The position numbers and the translations under genes were made by a program. The notes beneath the pieces were generated by a model. That model saw only the letters and a program-made list of their open reading frames with translations. It was not told where the DNA came from and searched no databases. This document shows positions 8,925-16,025 of a DNA stretch of 64,000 bases, piece after piece (position 1 is the stretch's first letter; every line of letters begins with the position of its first letter). The DNA is from Pseudomonadota bacterium. Its GTDB lineage: Bacteria > Pseudomonadota > Gammaproteobacteria > Berkiellales > Berkiellaceae. The DNA lies in the NCBI GenBank assembly GCA_018241965.1, contig JAFECS010000011.1:28690-92689 (forward strand), read 5' to 3'.

Positions 8925-10052
8925 ATGGCAATTCTAGGTACGCAATTATCACGTGTTGATGATATGCAAGCGCTAAGCTCAAGCTTAGATCGAATGCATG
9001 TTGATCCGATTAAGCATGATCCTCTTCAACACCCTTTAGCGCGTTTAACTACCAATCCTTCAGCGCTAACATATATCAGTGCATTTGCTGGCGATAAAAT
9101 TCAAAAAGATGATAACCCCGTAGGCATTGCAAATACTGTTTTATTTCTCAAAAATTATGTTGCCGGTGCCCGCCCTATCATGACGCTTGCTAAAAGAGAC
9201 GGGCTTGATCAGGTGCTTGGCAAAACCAGTAAAGTAAAAGTCGTCAGAGCTTATGATGTTTTAAGCGGTGCAGAAATTGCACTCAAGAAAGCTTCTCACT
9301 ATGACTCGCCAACAGAATCTGCTTCAGAAAAAGCACAAGATCTTGCTTTAAAAGAACGAGAAAAAGTACGTGAAAGAAGAGCTTTAATGATGCTGCATCG
9401 TTACTATGGTGAACTCAGCTTAGAAAAGAAAGATCGCAAAGTAGATTATATCGCGCAAGAACTGGTGAATGGCGATGATGTTGCTAAATTCTTAAACAAG
9501 AAAAATGATCTTTTAATGATTGAAAAAGATCAAAGCGCTTTAAAAGAGCATTTTGAAGATTTAGTCAAAGTTGCTTATTTATTTTGCCAAGAAGTCCATG
9601 CGTTTAATGCCCTGGGAATGATCCATCGTGATATTAAACCTGAGAACATGATGGTTAACAAAGAAGATGGAAATTTCACCCTCAAATTAATTGACTTTGG
9701 CGGTGCTATACATGTTTCTGAAGCGGCAACTGATCTTGATAAAGACTATGGGACGCAAGGGTACAAAGCCCCTGAAATTGAACAAGGTCAATTTAGCTTT
9801 GCAACCGATGCTTATGCGGTTGGTGCATCTTTAAGCAAATTTACCGAGCTGATGAATGCTGGTTGTTTCAGAATATTCTTAGCAAAAAACAAAGAATGTA
9901 AAGCCATCAAAGAAGCGCTTGAACGGGTGAGCCATGCTTTGATGGATCCCATCGTAGAAAAACGTATGCGCTTATCTGATTTCCTGACAGTGCTAGCTCC
10001 TCTTGGTGAATTATTAGCAAAACAGCAATCTATGCGCCAAATTCACAAATAA
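8925..10052 (+). CDS. Eukaryotic-like Ser/Thr protein kinase, soluble
   Basis: A 375-residue protein with a complete Hanks-type kinase core. It has a VAIK-like lysine in AEIALKKA (Lys121), the catalytic loop HRDIKPEN (234-241), the DFG motif in LIDFGG (257-259), and an activation segment ending GTQGYKAPE (to 284), followed by the conserved DAYAVG helix. The first 90 residues are not a known domain, and there is no membrane segment or PASTA region. It is therefore unlike the usual bacterial PknB receptors and more like secreted Legionella/Coxiella kinases. The ATG follows a GGGGTTAAGA stretch. An inverted repeat follows at 10070-10107. The substrate is unknown. Confidence 0.85.
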   Translation: MAILGTQLSRVDDMQALSSSLDRMHVDPIKHDPLQHPLARLTTNPSALTYISAFAGDKIQKDDNPVGIANTVLFLKNYVAGARPIMTLAKRDGLDQVLGKTSKVKVVRAYDVLSGAEIALKKASHYDSPTESASEKAQDLALKEREKVRERRALMMLHRYYGELSLEKKDRKVDYIAQELVNGDDVAKFLNKKNDLLMIEKDQSALKEHFEDLVKVAYLFCQEVHAFNALGMIHRDIKPENMMVNKEDGNFTLKLIDFGGAIHVSEAATDLDKDYGTQGYKAPEIEQGQFSFATDAYAVGASLSKFTELMNAGCFRIFLAKNKECKAIKEALERVSHALMDPIVEKRMRLSDFLTVLAPLGELLAKQQSMRQIHK

Positions 10053-10069
10053 CCTTCCTTTACCCTTCT

Positions 10070-10107
10070 CTTGCGTAGTCCTTATGGCAAAAAAATGACT
10101 ACGCAAG
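10070..10107. repeat. Eleven-base-pair inverted repeat after the kinase gene
   Basis: CTTGCGTAGTC at 10070-10080 pairs perfectly with GACTACGCAAG at 10097-10107 around a 16-base A-rich loop. There is no T run after it, so it is not a standard Rho-independent terminator. It may stabilise the 3' end of the kinase mRNA or be a protein site. Confidence 0.5.
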
Positions 10108-10159
10108 AAAGTTAACTTATCTATTTTTGATTATCCGCAATTTTAACTACGTGATTCAT

Positions 10160-10188
10160 TTGACAGTATTAATTCACCAGTGTAAAAA
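10160..10188 (+). promoter_or_regulatory. Likely sigma-70 promoter for the small leader-peptide gene
   Basis: A perfect -35 TTGACA (10160-10165), a 17-base spacer and a -10 TAAAAA (10183-10188, four of six consensus bases) lie about 30 bases before the start at 10218. This gives the two small hydrophobic genes a transcript separate from the kinase. Confidence 0.5.
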
Positions 10189-10217
10189 CTAACTTCCATT
10201 TTCTCTTGGAGATTGTT

Positions 10218-10538
10218 ATGAGAGAACTCAACACAAATGAAGTTAGTTACGTTTCTGGCGCGCTTAATTGCATAGACGCCAACATTTATCAAAGCCTTCA
10301 TGATCAAGCTGTATTTACCGGTGAATTATTTGGCCTTGGCGGCGCACTTGTTGCCGGCACAATTGCCTTTGCTTTAACCATGCCTTTAGCAGCTGCTCCT
10401 GGCGCCGTTATTGCAACCACCGCTTATGTTGCCCCTGCAGTTAATGCTGCACTCGTTGGTGCTGCGGTATTCCCTTGGTTAGCCATGTACGGTTATGGCA
10501 AATCCGGCGTTTGGGCGCCTTATTTTGGCCAACAATAA
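10218..10538 (+). CDS. Small hydrophobic protein with a double-glycine-type leader
   Basis: GGAG at 10208-10211 points to ATG 10218 rather than the upstream TTG, giving 106 residues. The N-terminus MRELNTNEVSYVSGA is very like the leader of class II bacteriocins/microcins (MREL...NEV..VSGG), cleaved after GG or GA by C39-peptidase ABC exporters. The rest is rich in Gly and Ala, with two hydrophobic stretches (about 33-55 and 65-90), as in pore-forming bacteriocins. No immunity gene or exporter is recognised nearby. It may instead be an exported peptide with another role. It is followed, 32 bases on, by another Ala/Gly-rich gene. Confidence 0.7.
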   Translation: MRELNTNEVSYVSGALNCIDANIYQSLHDQAVFTGELFGLGGALVAGTIAFALTMPLAAAPGAVIATTAYVAPAVNAALVGAAVFPWLAMYGYGKSGVWAPYFGQQ

Positions 10539-10570
10539 ACGCTTAATTTATTCATTACGAGAGGTTTAGT

Positions 10571-11005
10571 ATGAATACAAGAAAATTACTCACTATCGCA
10601 GGTGCTGCTGCAGGCGCTGCCTTAGCTATTTCTTCAGGCGCAGCAATTCCTATGGTAGCAGCATGTGTTGTTGCTGGCGCAGGTGCACCCAATGTGATTA
10701 TTACTGTAGGTAAATTAGCAGCAAGAGCAGCTGGCAGAAGATCTCCTGAACTTGCCATTACCAAAGATGATGTGGTCACACTCGGACTAATGACTGGCGG
10801 CGTGGTTACGGTTGCGGCACTGGCACCGGATCAGCAAAGAAAAGATCCCGCCAATTATGTCTTGGCGGCAGCGGCAGCTCCTGGTATTTTCAATTTACTG
10901 GATGCCACTGTTGGCGCGGTTGTTACTGGGCGTCAAAATGCTGAACAAATCCAAGCTGGTGTGGATAATCTAGTAGATAGAGGCAGAAGAGCATTTCGCC
11001 AGTAA
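10571..11005 (+). CDS. Ala/Gly-rich small protein of unknown function
   Basis: A 144-residue protein beginning MNTRKLLTIAGAAAGAALA. The N-terminal third is a hydrophobic Gly/Ala helix that may be a signal or membrane segment, followed by further small-residue hydrophobic stretches and a charged C-terminus (QAGVDNLVDRGRRAF). It has a good GAGAGG ribosome binding site and sits directly after the leader-peptide gene on the same transcript, which ends at the terminator at 11024-11055. It lacks a double-glycine leader. I do not recognise a family. A partner or companion of the preceding peptide is a guess based on position. Confidence 0.65.
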   Translation: MNTRKLLTIAGAAAGAALAISSGAAIPMVAACVVAGAGAPNVIITVGKLAARAAGRRSPELAITKDDVVTLGLMTGGVVTVAALAPDQQRKDPANYVLAAAAAPGIFNLLDATVGAVVTGRQNAEQIQAGVDNLVDRGRRAFRQ

Positions 11006-11021
11006 TATTTTCTTTTCCAGA

Positions 11022-11291
11022 TTAAGGGGGAGACTCATTACTCTCCCCCCTTTTTAAATACCACTCCAACAAAAATAACAGCACTTTAGTCATCACAAAA
11101 CAAAAAATCTGCCAGATAATAAACGAAGAATAAAAAATCAGCATCCACACAATCGTGAATAGCATCAGAAAAACGGTGATAAGACGGCCAAAAAAGGATT
11201 GTCGCCAAAACTTTTTCCACAAAAGTTTCAGCACTGTCCAGGCGCGGCTTTCTTGTTGTTTTACATCGGTGCTTTTGGTGGTCAGTGTCAT
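11022..11291 (-). CDS. Small membrane protein downstream of the CaaX gene
   Basis: An 89-residue protein with a polar N-terminus, a basic aromatic stretch (LLWKKFWRQSFFG) and a long hydrophobic region (about 36-74), probably two membrane helices, then a charged tail. It begins 15 bases after the end of the CaaX-protein gene on the same strand, so the two are likely co-transcribed. Its last codons and stop lie inside the terminator hairpin shared with the convergent gene. No family is recognised. The overlapping frame at 11086-11295 is the less likely alternative. Confidence 0.55.
   Translation of the reverse strand: MTLTTKSTDVKQQESRAWTVLKLLWKKFWRQSFFGRLITVFLMLFTIVWMLIFYSSFIIWQIFCFVMTKVLLFLLEWYLKRGESNESPP
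11024..11055 (+). terminator. Rho-independent terminator closing the 10.2-11.0 kb genes
   Basis: AGGGGGAGA (11025-11033) pairs with TCTCCCCC (from 11042) around a short loop, followed by a run of T residues. It terminates the plus-strand pair of small genes. It overlaps the 3' end of the minus-strand membrane protein gene, where it could also work in reverse because of the A residues on the other side. Confidence 0.8.
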
Positions 11292-11306
11292 GCACCCCTT
11301 ATCCTT

Positions 11307-12749
11307 TTACAATATCACACAACTACCCGCTTCTCTTAAGGTTAACATATTTTCTGCATCAGGAATTTCATCCTCAAATTTTACCTCAACTGGCCTTACA
11401 GCTGACCCTACTGGCCCACGATTTGGGAAGGCCACAATACCTGGCATAGGCGATCTAAATAATAACGGGGCAACAAATGCATTTCCCAAAGACATCGCAG
11501 CAAATGCCCCTTCTAAACCGACATATTGTGCACGCCTTCTTTTTTCATTCATCACTATTTCTTTCACCAATGCATGCTGTGCGTATTTGCAAAGCGCCTC
11601 TAACTCATAATTTTTCAAACTGATGCGGTTATCTTCTGTTTGCAAAAAAGAAACAATTTTTTCTTCGTTGGCTAAACCTTTGCCTGCCCAAAAACAGATG
11701 GGCACCTCTCTTGGCGGTTTTAAGAAAATACTCTGGGTTTGCGCATAATATATAACACCATAACAGATAGCAGCCACAAAAAGCTCACGCTGAGCAGCGG
11801 TGAGCGTTAGGGTATCACCCTCTTTTACTTCCAGAAATTTAACTGAACGGATAAAATTCTCTAATCTTCTCGTGTCGGTACGTATATATTCCATCAGTGG
11901 CGCTAACTGGAGCTTTAGATCATCATCAGTGCTTACCTCTTGGCCCTCTAACAATTTTGCTAATGCATGACCTGCTTCAAGAGGATGGTCAACCTCTATT
12001 TCTTCTAAATCTAAGCGCACGGCACCAAGCACTCTAACAAACCATTCTCCCTTCTGGGCTTTTAATCTTTCTTCCAGACGTTCTTTGTATCGCACTAAGG
12101 CTTGACTGGGCTCTAGTTCACAACGCCATTTTAAACACTCGATGACGTGCTCTTGCATCAAAAAAGGGTTAGCAAAATAATGAAGGCCTTGCAAAGAACA
12201 ATAATGTAAATCCATCAGCAAACAAAAAGGTGCTGGTAACTCTCCGTATTGAGTTAAACACGCTCCAATTAAGCAAGTAAGATAATCCTTCATAAATATC
12301 GCAAACCCACCAAATCCTGCAAAGGGTGGCGCCGCCAAAAACCTATCTACCCTTTGGTGGTCACCTAAAGGGATGTAGCGCTTTGCCAGGGGATGTTCAT
12401 GAATGCGCTGCCAACTGTCTTTAAGCTCTTGCATGAGCAGCGCTTTGTCTTCTGCTACAACATCTTCACTGATATGACTTTGAATGTAGGCCCAAATAAG
12501 ATCATCTGCTTCTTTATAAATACCGGGATTTAAATTTAATTGCATCGCCAAGCTATAAACCAAGTTAGCGTTCAATAAATCTTCTACGGCAAGTTGCTTG
12601 TTCTTGCGCAAATTGAGCGTATTTAAAAAGTGATCCAGGTTATCGATAATAATGACATTAATTTGTCCATACCCGTCCAACATGAGCAGTCGTTGGTGAT
12701 TGTCTGTTTTGGCGTAGTTTTTGGTTTTACGCGATCTAACCCGGGTCAT
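11307..12749 (-). CDS. Candidate effector ending in a CaaX prenylation motif (CVIL)
   Basis: The frame opens at TTG 12773, but GGAG about 7 bases before ATG 12749 supports a 480-residue protein. It is soluble and largely helical, with no recognised enzymatic domain. The last four codons read Cys-Val-Ile-Leu followed by TAA: a canonical CaaX box whose terminal Leu favours geranylgeranylation by host GGTase I. Bacteria have no such modification, and several Legionella effectors use CaaX boxes to reach host membranes. No polybasic stretch precedes it; the nearby residues are acidic. The gene heads a two-gene unit with the small membrane protein. Function unknown; effector status is inference. 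Confidence 0.75.
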   Translation of the reverse strand: MTRVRSRKTKNYAKTDNHQRLLMLDGYGQINVIIIDNLDHFLNTLNLRKNKQLAVEDLLNANLVYSLAMQLNLNPGIYKEADDLIWAYIQSHISEDVVAEDKALLMQELKDSWQRIHEHPLAKRYIPLGDHQRVDRFLAAPPFAGFGGFAIFMKDYLTCLIGACLTQYGELPAPFCLLMDLHYCSLQGLHYFANPFLMQEHVIECLKWRCELEPSQALVRYKERLEERLKAQKGEWFVRVLGAVRLDLEEIEVDHPLEAGHALAKLLEGQEVSTDDDLKLQLAPLMEYIRTDTRRLENFIRSVKFLEVKEGDTLTLTAAQRELFVAAICYGVIYYAQTQSIFLKPPREVPICFWAGKGLANEEKIVSFLQTEDNRISLKNYELEALCKYAQHALVKEIVMNEKRRRAQYVGLEGAFAAMSLGNAFVAPLLFRSPMPGIVAFPNRGPVGSAVRPVEVKFEDEIPDAENMLTLREAGSCVIL

Positions 12750-12799
12750 GTGTGCTCCATCACCGCGTGACAATGTAAGAAAGTGTCTTTTCAGTTATA

Positions 12800-13240
12800 T
12801 CAAGAGGATTTTGGATCTGCAATAGCACTTACTGTATTTATTTTCTGTTCAAACCAGCGTGTTGTTTCATAAGACACAAAATCTCTATCCCCAAACACGC
12901 CATAGGTAGCATTGGCCTTTAGCTGCCATGCAAAAAAAGTAGGGTTTTGTGCAGGGTAAGCCAAGTATTGTTCACACGTGATTTTTACTTCAAATCCATT
13001 TAAACCTTTTACCTTTGTGAAAGAATAGGTTTTATCCTGACAAGTGTGCAAAAAAAGTGATTGTTGCGCGAGCTCAAAAGCGCTTAATGTTGCGAGCCTA
13101 GCACGCGTGGTTAATAATGCGTAATTAATCATTTGCTGCTTGCCAACGCTGAGCTTTAATAAATACATCCCTGCCAAAGATAACACCACCAAAATAAAAA
13201 TAATGGCCAACAGGGTAAATCCTTTGCTTTTGGCTTTCAT
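12800..13240 (-). CDS. mshP: MSHA-type pilus minor pilin-like protein, MshP-like
   Basis: A 146-residue prepilin-like protein with a short basic leader KSKG before FTLLAIIFIL, so the usual peptidase site is present. The fifth mature residue is Ala instead of the usual Glu, as in tip or PilX/GspK-like minor pilins. It is the last gene of the operon and overlaps the upstream mshO-like gene by four bases (ATGA). Assigned to MshP by position and type rather than by specific motif. Confidence 0.65.
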   Translation of the reverse strand: MKAKSKGFTLLAIIFILVVLSLAGMYLLKLSVGKQQMINYALLTTRARLATLSAFELAQQSLFLHTCQDKTYSFTKVKGLNGFEVKITCEQYLAYPAQNPTFFAWQLKANATYGVFGDRDFVSYETTRWFEQKINTVSAIADPKSS

Positions 13241-13914
13241 ACTTTTGCCTCAATAAAAAGAGGCATCGTCATGATAATGGGCTCTTTGACTTTCGTCCCC
13301 ATCTGTAAACGTATTTTGTGGCGAGTAAATTCACATTTTTTTACTTGATTAGTAAGCAATGCTGTTTGTCCATTATGATGGCGTGTTAATAACCCTTTAT
13401 CATCACATTGATAAAGAATAGGATCTGATAATAAGTAAAAATGCAACGGGACTTTATTATCCAATGGATGCGGTTTTTCTAAAACGAGCGTGGCTTTATT
13501 TTTCTCTTGGATAAGTTTGCCTTTTATTAAATCTTTTTGATCTGAAAAAGCAATATAATAATCTTGCACTAAATCAGTACTTGGCGCTAGTTTAGTAAGC
13601 AGCGTTAAGGTAGGCTTTATTTGATTGAGATCTGCCAAGGCATAACCTTCATCGATTATTTTATGAAAAATAATTTCCTCATTACGCCCCGTATTAAGTT
13701 GCAGCGTTTGTGGCCAAGCAGCATTTAATTCTGTTTGCATGGTATCTAAAGCAAGCTCACCATCCTGAACCAAAAGCGTGCGTGCGCTAACCCAAAAATA
13801 GGTATTGATGGGGCCGGCAATAATTTCCACAATAAGCCCTGCCATAATGGCACTGATGAGCAACGCTAAAATAAGTTCAACCAACGTAAAGCCGCGTTGT
13901 TTATTCATAGGCAA
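13237..13914 (-). CDS. mshO: MSHA biogenesis minor pilin, MshO-like
   Basis: A 225-residue minor prepilin with leader KQRG followed by FTLVELILALLI, including the conserved Glu5 of type IV pilins. The remainder is a globular pilin domain. The DGELALDTMQTEL stretch after the helix resembles MshO and PilW-type minor pilins. It overlaps mshD upstream by ten bases and mshP downstream by four, so the block is one transcript. It probably primes pilus assembly or sits at the tip. Confidence 0.7.
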   Translation of the reverse strand: MPMNKQRGFTLVELILALLISAIMAGLIVEIIAGPINTYFWVSARTLLVQDGELALDTMQTELNAAWPQTLQLNTGRNEEIIFHKIIDEGYALADLNQIKPTLTLLTKLAPSTDLVQDYYIAFSDQKDLIKGKLIQEKNKATLVLEKPHPLDNKVPLHFYLLSDPILYQCDDKGLLTRHHNGQTALLTNQVKKCEFTRHKIRLQMGTKVKEPIIMTMPLFIEAKV

Positions 13915-14354
13915 GTACCTTTTGTTTTTAAGGCACTAAAGTAGGTATCACCAAGAGCACCATGGGATAATTGTACACTGATAAGCATTACGCCTTGTGC
14001 GTCAAAAGGAGAAATACGAACAGAAACTTTAATATTTTTGGCATCCTCAACGTTATCGGCCAAGTCTGGGAACACCATCAAAAGACGTGCATGATCTAAA
14101 CCTTGATAATCACATAACACTTTATAAGCATGCGCCTGTGTCGCCACGCATCCGGTATTAGTTGTATTTTCCAAAGCTATAATGCGTTTAACTATATTTT
14201 CACCAAGTACATTTACTTGCCATTGTAGCTCTGGTGAAATACTGTTATTCACTGATGCCATCATAACCGATAATATGCCACTTAACCCAATGCCAATCAC
14301 TACCATGGCAATGATCACCTCGACCAACGTGAAGCCTTTAAGTGGTCTTTTCAT
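13905..14354 (-). CDS. mshD: MSHA biogenesis minor pilin, MshD-like
   Basis: The frame extends upstream to 14462, but the prepilin leader MKRPLKG followed by FTLVEVIIAM puts the real start at 14354, overlapping the end of mshC by 17 bases. The 149 residues carry Glu5 in the pilin helix, then a globular domain with three cysteines, including one at the end (GTCL). Order after mshC and before the mshO-like gene matches MSHA clusters. Confidence 0.72.
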   Translation of the reverse strand: MKRPLKGFTLVEVIIAMVVIGIGLSGILSVMMASVNNSISPELQWQVNVLGENIVKRIIALENTTNTGCVATQAHAYKVLCDYQGLDHARLLMVFPDLADNVEDAKNIKVSVRISPFDAQGVMLISVQLSHGALGDTYFSALKTKGTCL

Positions 14355-14814
14355 AAACAAAACCACTAAAACCATCGATAACAATATGTTGATTATCGAC
14401 GGAAAAAACAATTTCAGGTTGCCATCGATTTTGGGCATTATAAACTTTGCCCATTTTATCAATAAAAATGGGCAAATTCACTAAAGGTGGTATTTTTGGG
14501 ACTACAAGTTCATAAGCTGAGCCTGCTTCAATAAGATAGGGGCTGACAATAGGACGCGTGAAGTCGCCTTGCGTGCAATTTTGCTTCATGTAAAGTCCAA
14601 TATGATTATTATCTTTATATTTAATAACGATATCACAGCCGGTGGCAGTGGATATTTTATGGGCAAAACGCAACATATTGGAAAATTCATCCAAGAAAAA
14701 GCGCTTTTGAAAGAAAGTGGTGTCAGATAACAGGGGGGCTACACTTGCGCCCACAATGCCAATTAAAACAATAACCATGAGCAACTCTGTGAGTGTAAAT
14801 CCTTTTTCACTCAT
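14338..14814 (-). CDS. mshC: MSHA biogenesis minor pilin, MshC-like
   Basis: A 158-residue prepilin with a very short leader (MSEKG) before FTLTELLMVIVLIG, with Glu5 in place. The globular part contains two cysteines that may form the pilin disulfide loop. The start is 15 bases after the upstream pilin gene. Assigned to MshC from its place between the major pilin genes and mshD. Confidence 0.7.
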   Translation of the reverse strand: MSEKGFTLTELLMVIVLIGIVGASVAPLLSDTTFFQKRFFLDEFSNMLRFAHKISTATGCDIVIKYKDNNHIGLYMKQNCTQGDFTRPIVSPYLIEAGSAYELVVPKIPPLVNLPIFIDKMGKVYNAQNRWQPEIVFSVDNQHIVIDGFSGFVYEKTT

Positions 14815-14828
14815 GATAGCCTCTTTTT

Positions 14829-15401
14829 TTATGGTACCTTTTTGGTAATGGCACCATTATTGGTTGAATAGTAAATTATGCGTGGTATATCTTTGTTTTT
14901 TTGATAGATATATGTACATGTGGATTCTTTATAAACTGAGCAAAAATTTTCGCTACAATTTTCTCCTGCACCGAATGTAACACTGGAGGAGGATAATAGA
15001 TTTTTCATAATCTGTGAACAAATTTGATTATCATTACCGCCACTGGCTAGTACATCTTTTAAGCTAATATCTTCTTCACCCGTATTTGCGGCATTGGGCC
15101 AGCCTCTATCATTAAACCCGACATTAGAATGGCCACTATTCAGAAAGTCTATGCCTGCAATCGGTGGATTTGTGGTTGGTTGGCCACTTGCCAACCACTT
15201 GGCATGCGCAATATTCACTGCCGATGCCATGGCGCCAGCTGTGCCGCTAACGCTGGCATTATGCGCATCGCCAGTAATATCTAAAAAACGTGGTAAAGCA
15301 ACAGATGCCAAAATGCCTAGTAACACAATAACAATCACCAACTCAATCAGGGTAAACCCGCTGATACTTTTTTGTTGATTTAGTTTTGTTGTGTTATCCA
15401 T
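14829..15401 (-). CDS. mshA: MSHA-type pilin with SG/FTLIEL prepilin site
   Basis: A 190-residue prepilin with a 14-residue leader ending SISG and the mature start FTLIELVIVIVLLG. The segment LPRFLDITGDAHNASVSGTAGAMASAV is typical of MshA/MshB pilins. Four Cys in the C-terminal half (QICSQ, ENCSE, NFCSV, STCTY) could form disulfides. It closely resembles the adjacent gene at 15431-15967, and the pair probably arose by duplication; one would be the main subunit (MshA), the other MshB. Which is which cannot be decided from sequence alone. Confidence 0.78.
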   Translation of the reverse strand: MDNTTKLNQQKSISGFTLIELVIVIVLLGILASVALPRFLDITGDAHNASVSGTAGAMASAVNIAHAKWLASGQPTTNPPIAGIDFLNSGHSNVGFNDRGWPNAANTGEEDISLKDVLASGGNDNQICSQIMKNLLSSSSVTFGAGENCSENFCSVYKESTCTYIYQKNKDIPRIIYYSTNNGAITKKVP

Positions 15402-15430
15402 TCGTATTGTTATCTCCCATTACTTTCCGC

Positions 15431-15967
15431 TCACGGATAAGTAACTTCTCCTGTATTAGCGTCGTAAGTAATTTTTTCATTGGTACGTCTGTAGGTATAG
15501 GTACAATGATGTTCGCTGGTGGCACGCGCGCAAAAGTCTCCACTGGTGCATTTGCCAGTCTCATCTGCTGGAATAATACTTACTCCCGAGGTTTTGACGA
15601 TGTTGTGTAAAATTTGGCTGCAGGTATCATTACCTGAAACACCGCCATCCTTAATTTCTGATAAAGCGCTCAAGCCATCGGCGCTGATCCCCACAGGATA
15701 TCCTTCTTTGTTAAATTTAGTTTCAGAATGTCCATCGCCATTAATATCCACAAACGCATCCGTGTCTTTAGCCACTTCCCATTGTGCTCTGGCAACATTA
15801 AGACCTGCACTAAATGCCCCGCCCGTAGATTCGACAATCGCCGTTCTGGCTTTTCCTGTGATATGTAAATAACGCGGCAATGCCACGGCTGCTAATACAC
15901 CCAGTAACACCACTACAATCACTAATTCAATTAAGGTGTACCCTTTAATTTTGGGCAGTTTAACCAT
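15431..15967 (-). CDS. mshB: MSHA-type pilin, MshB/MshA-like paralogue
   Basis: A prepilin of about 178 residues. The leader ends KIKG and the mature protein starts with Tyr instead of Phe (YTLIELVIVVVLLG), a tolerated substitution. The helix is followed by ALPRYLHITGKARTAIVESTGGAFSAGLNVARAQW, the MSHA pilin signature. The four Cys positions match those of the neighbour at 14829-15401. The frame extends to GTG 15982, but AAGGA before ATG 15967 is preferred. It lies between the mshG platform gene and the second pilin gene. Confidence 0.75.
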   Translation of the reverse strand: MVKLPKIKGYTLIELVIVVVLLGVLAAVALPRYLHITGKARTAIVESTGGAFSAGLNVARAQWEVAKDTDAFVDINGDGHSETKFNKEGYPVGISADGLSALSEIKDGGVSGNDTCSQILHNIVKTSGVSIIPADETGKCTSGDFCARATSEHHCTYTYRRTNEKITYDANTGEVTYP

Positions 15968-16025
15968 GTGTCCTTCCACCACTTGTTACTCAATAAAAAT
16001 TATAGTTGTCAATTTCAAGCTCAGG

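Noticed and set aside
10555..10779. Ala-rich minus-strand frame opposite the small hydrophobic gene
   Set aside because: Low-complexity mirror of GCA/GCT codons; no ribosome binding site or motif.
11086..11295. 69-residue minus-strand frame overlapping the small membrane protein
   Set aside because: It is polar and unstructured, and ends early; the overlapping 89-residue frame has a clear membrane profile and starts suitably after the CaaX gene.
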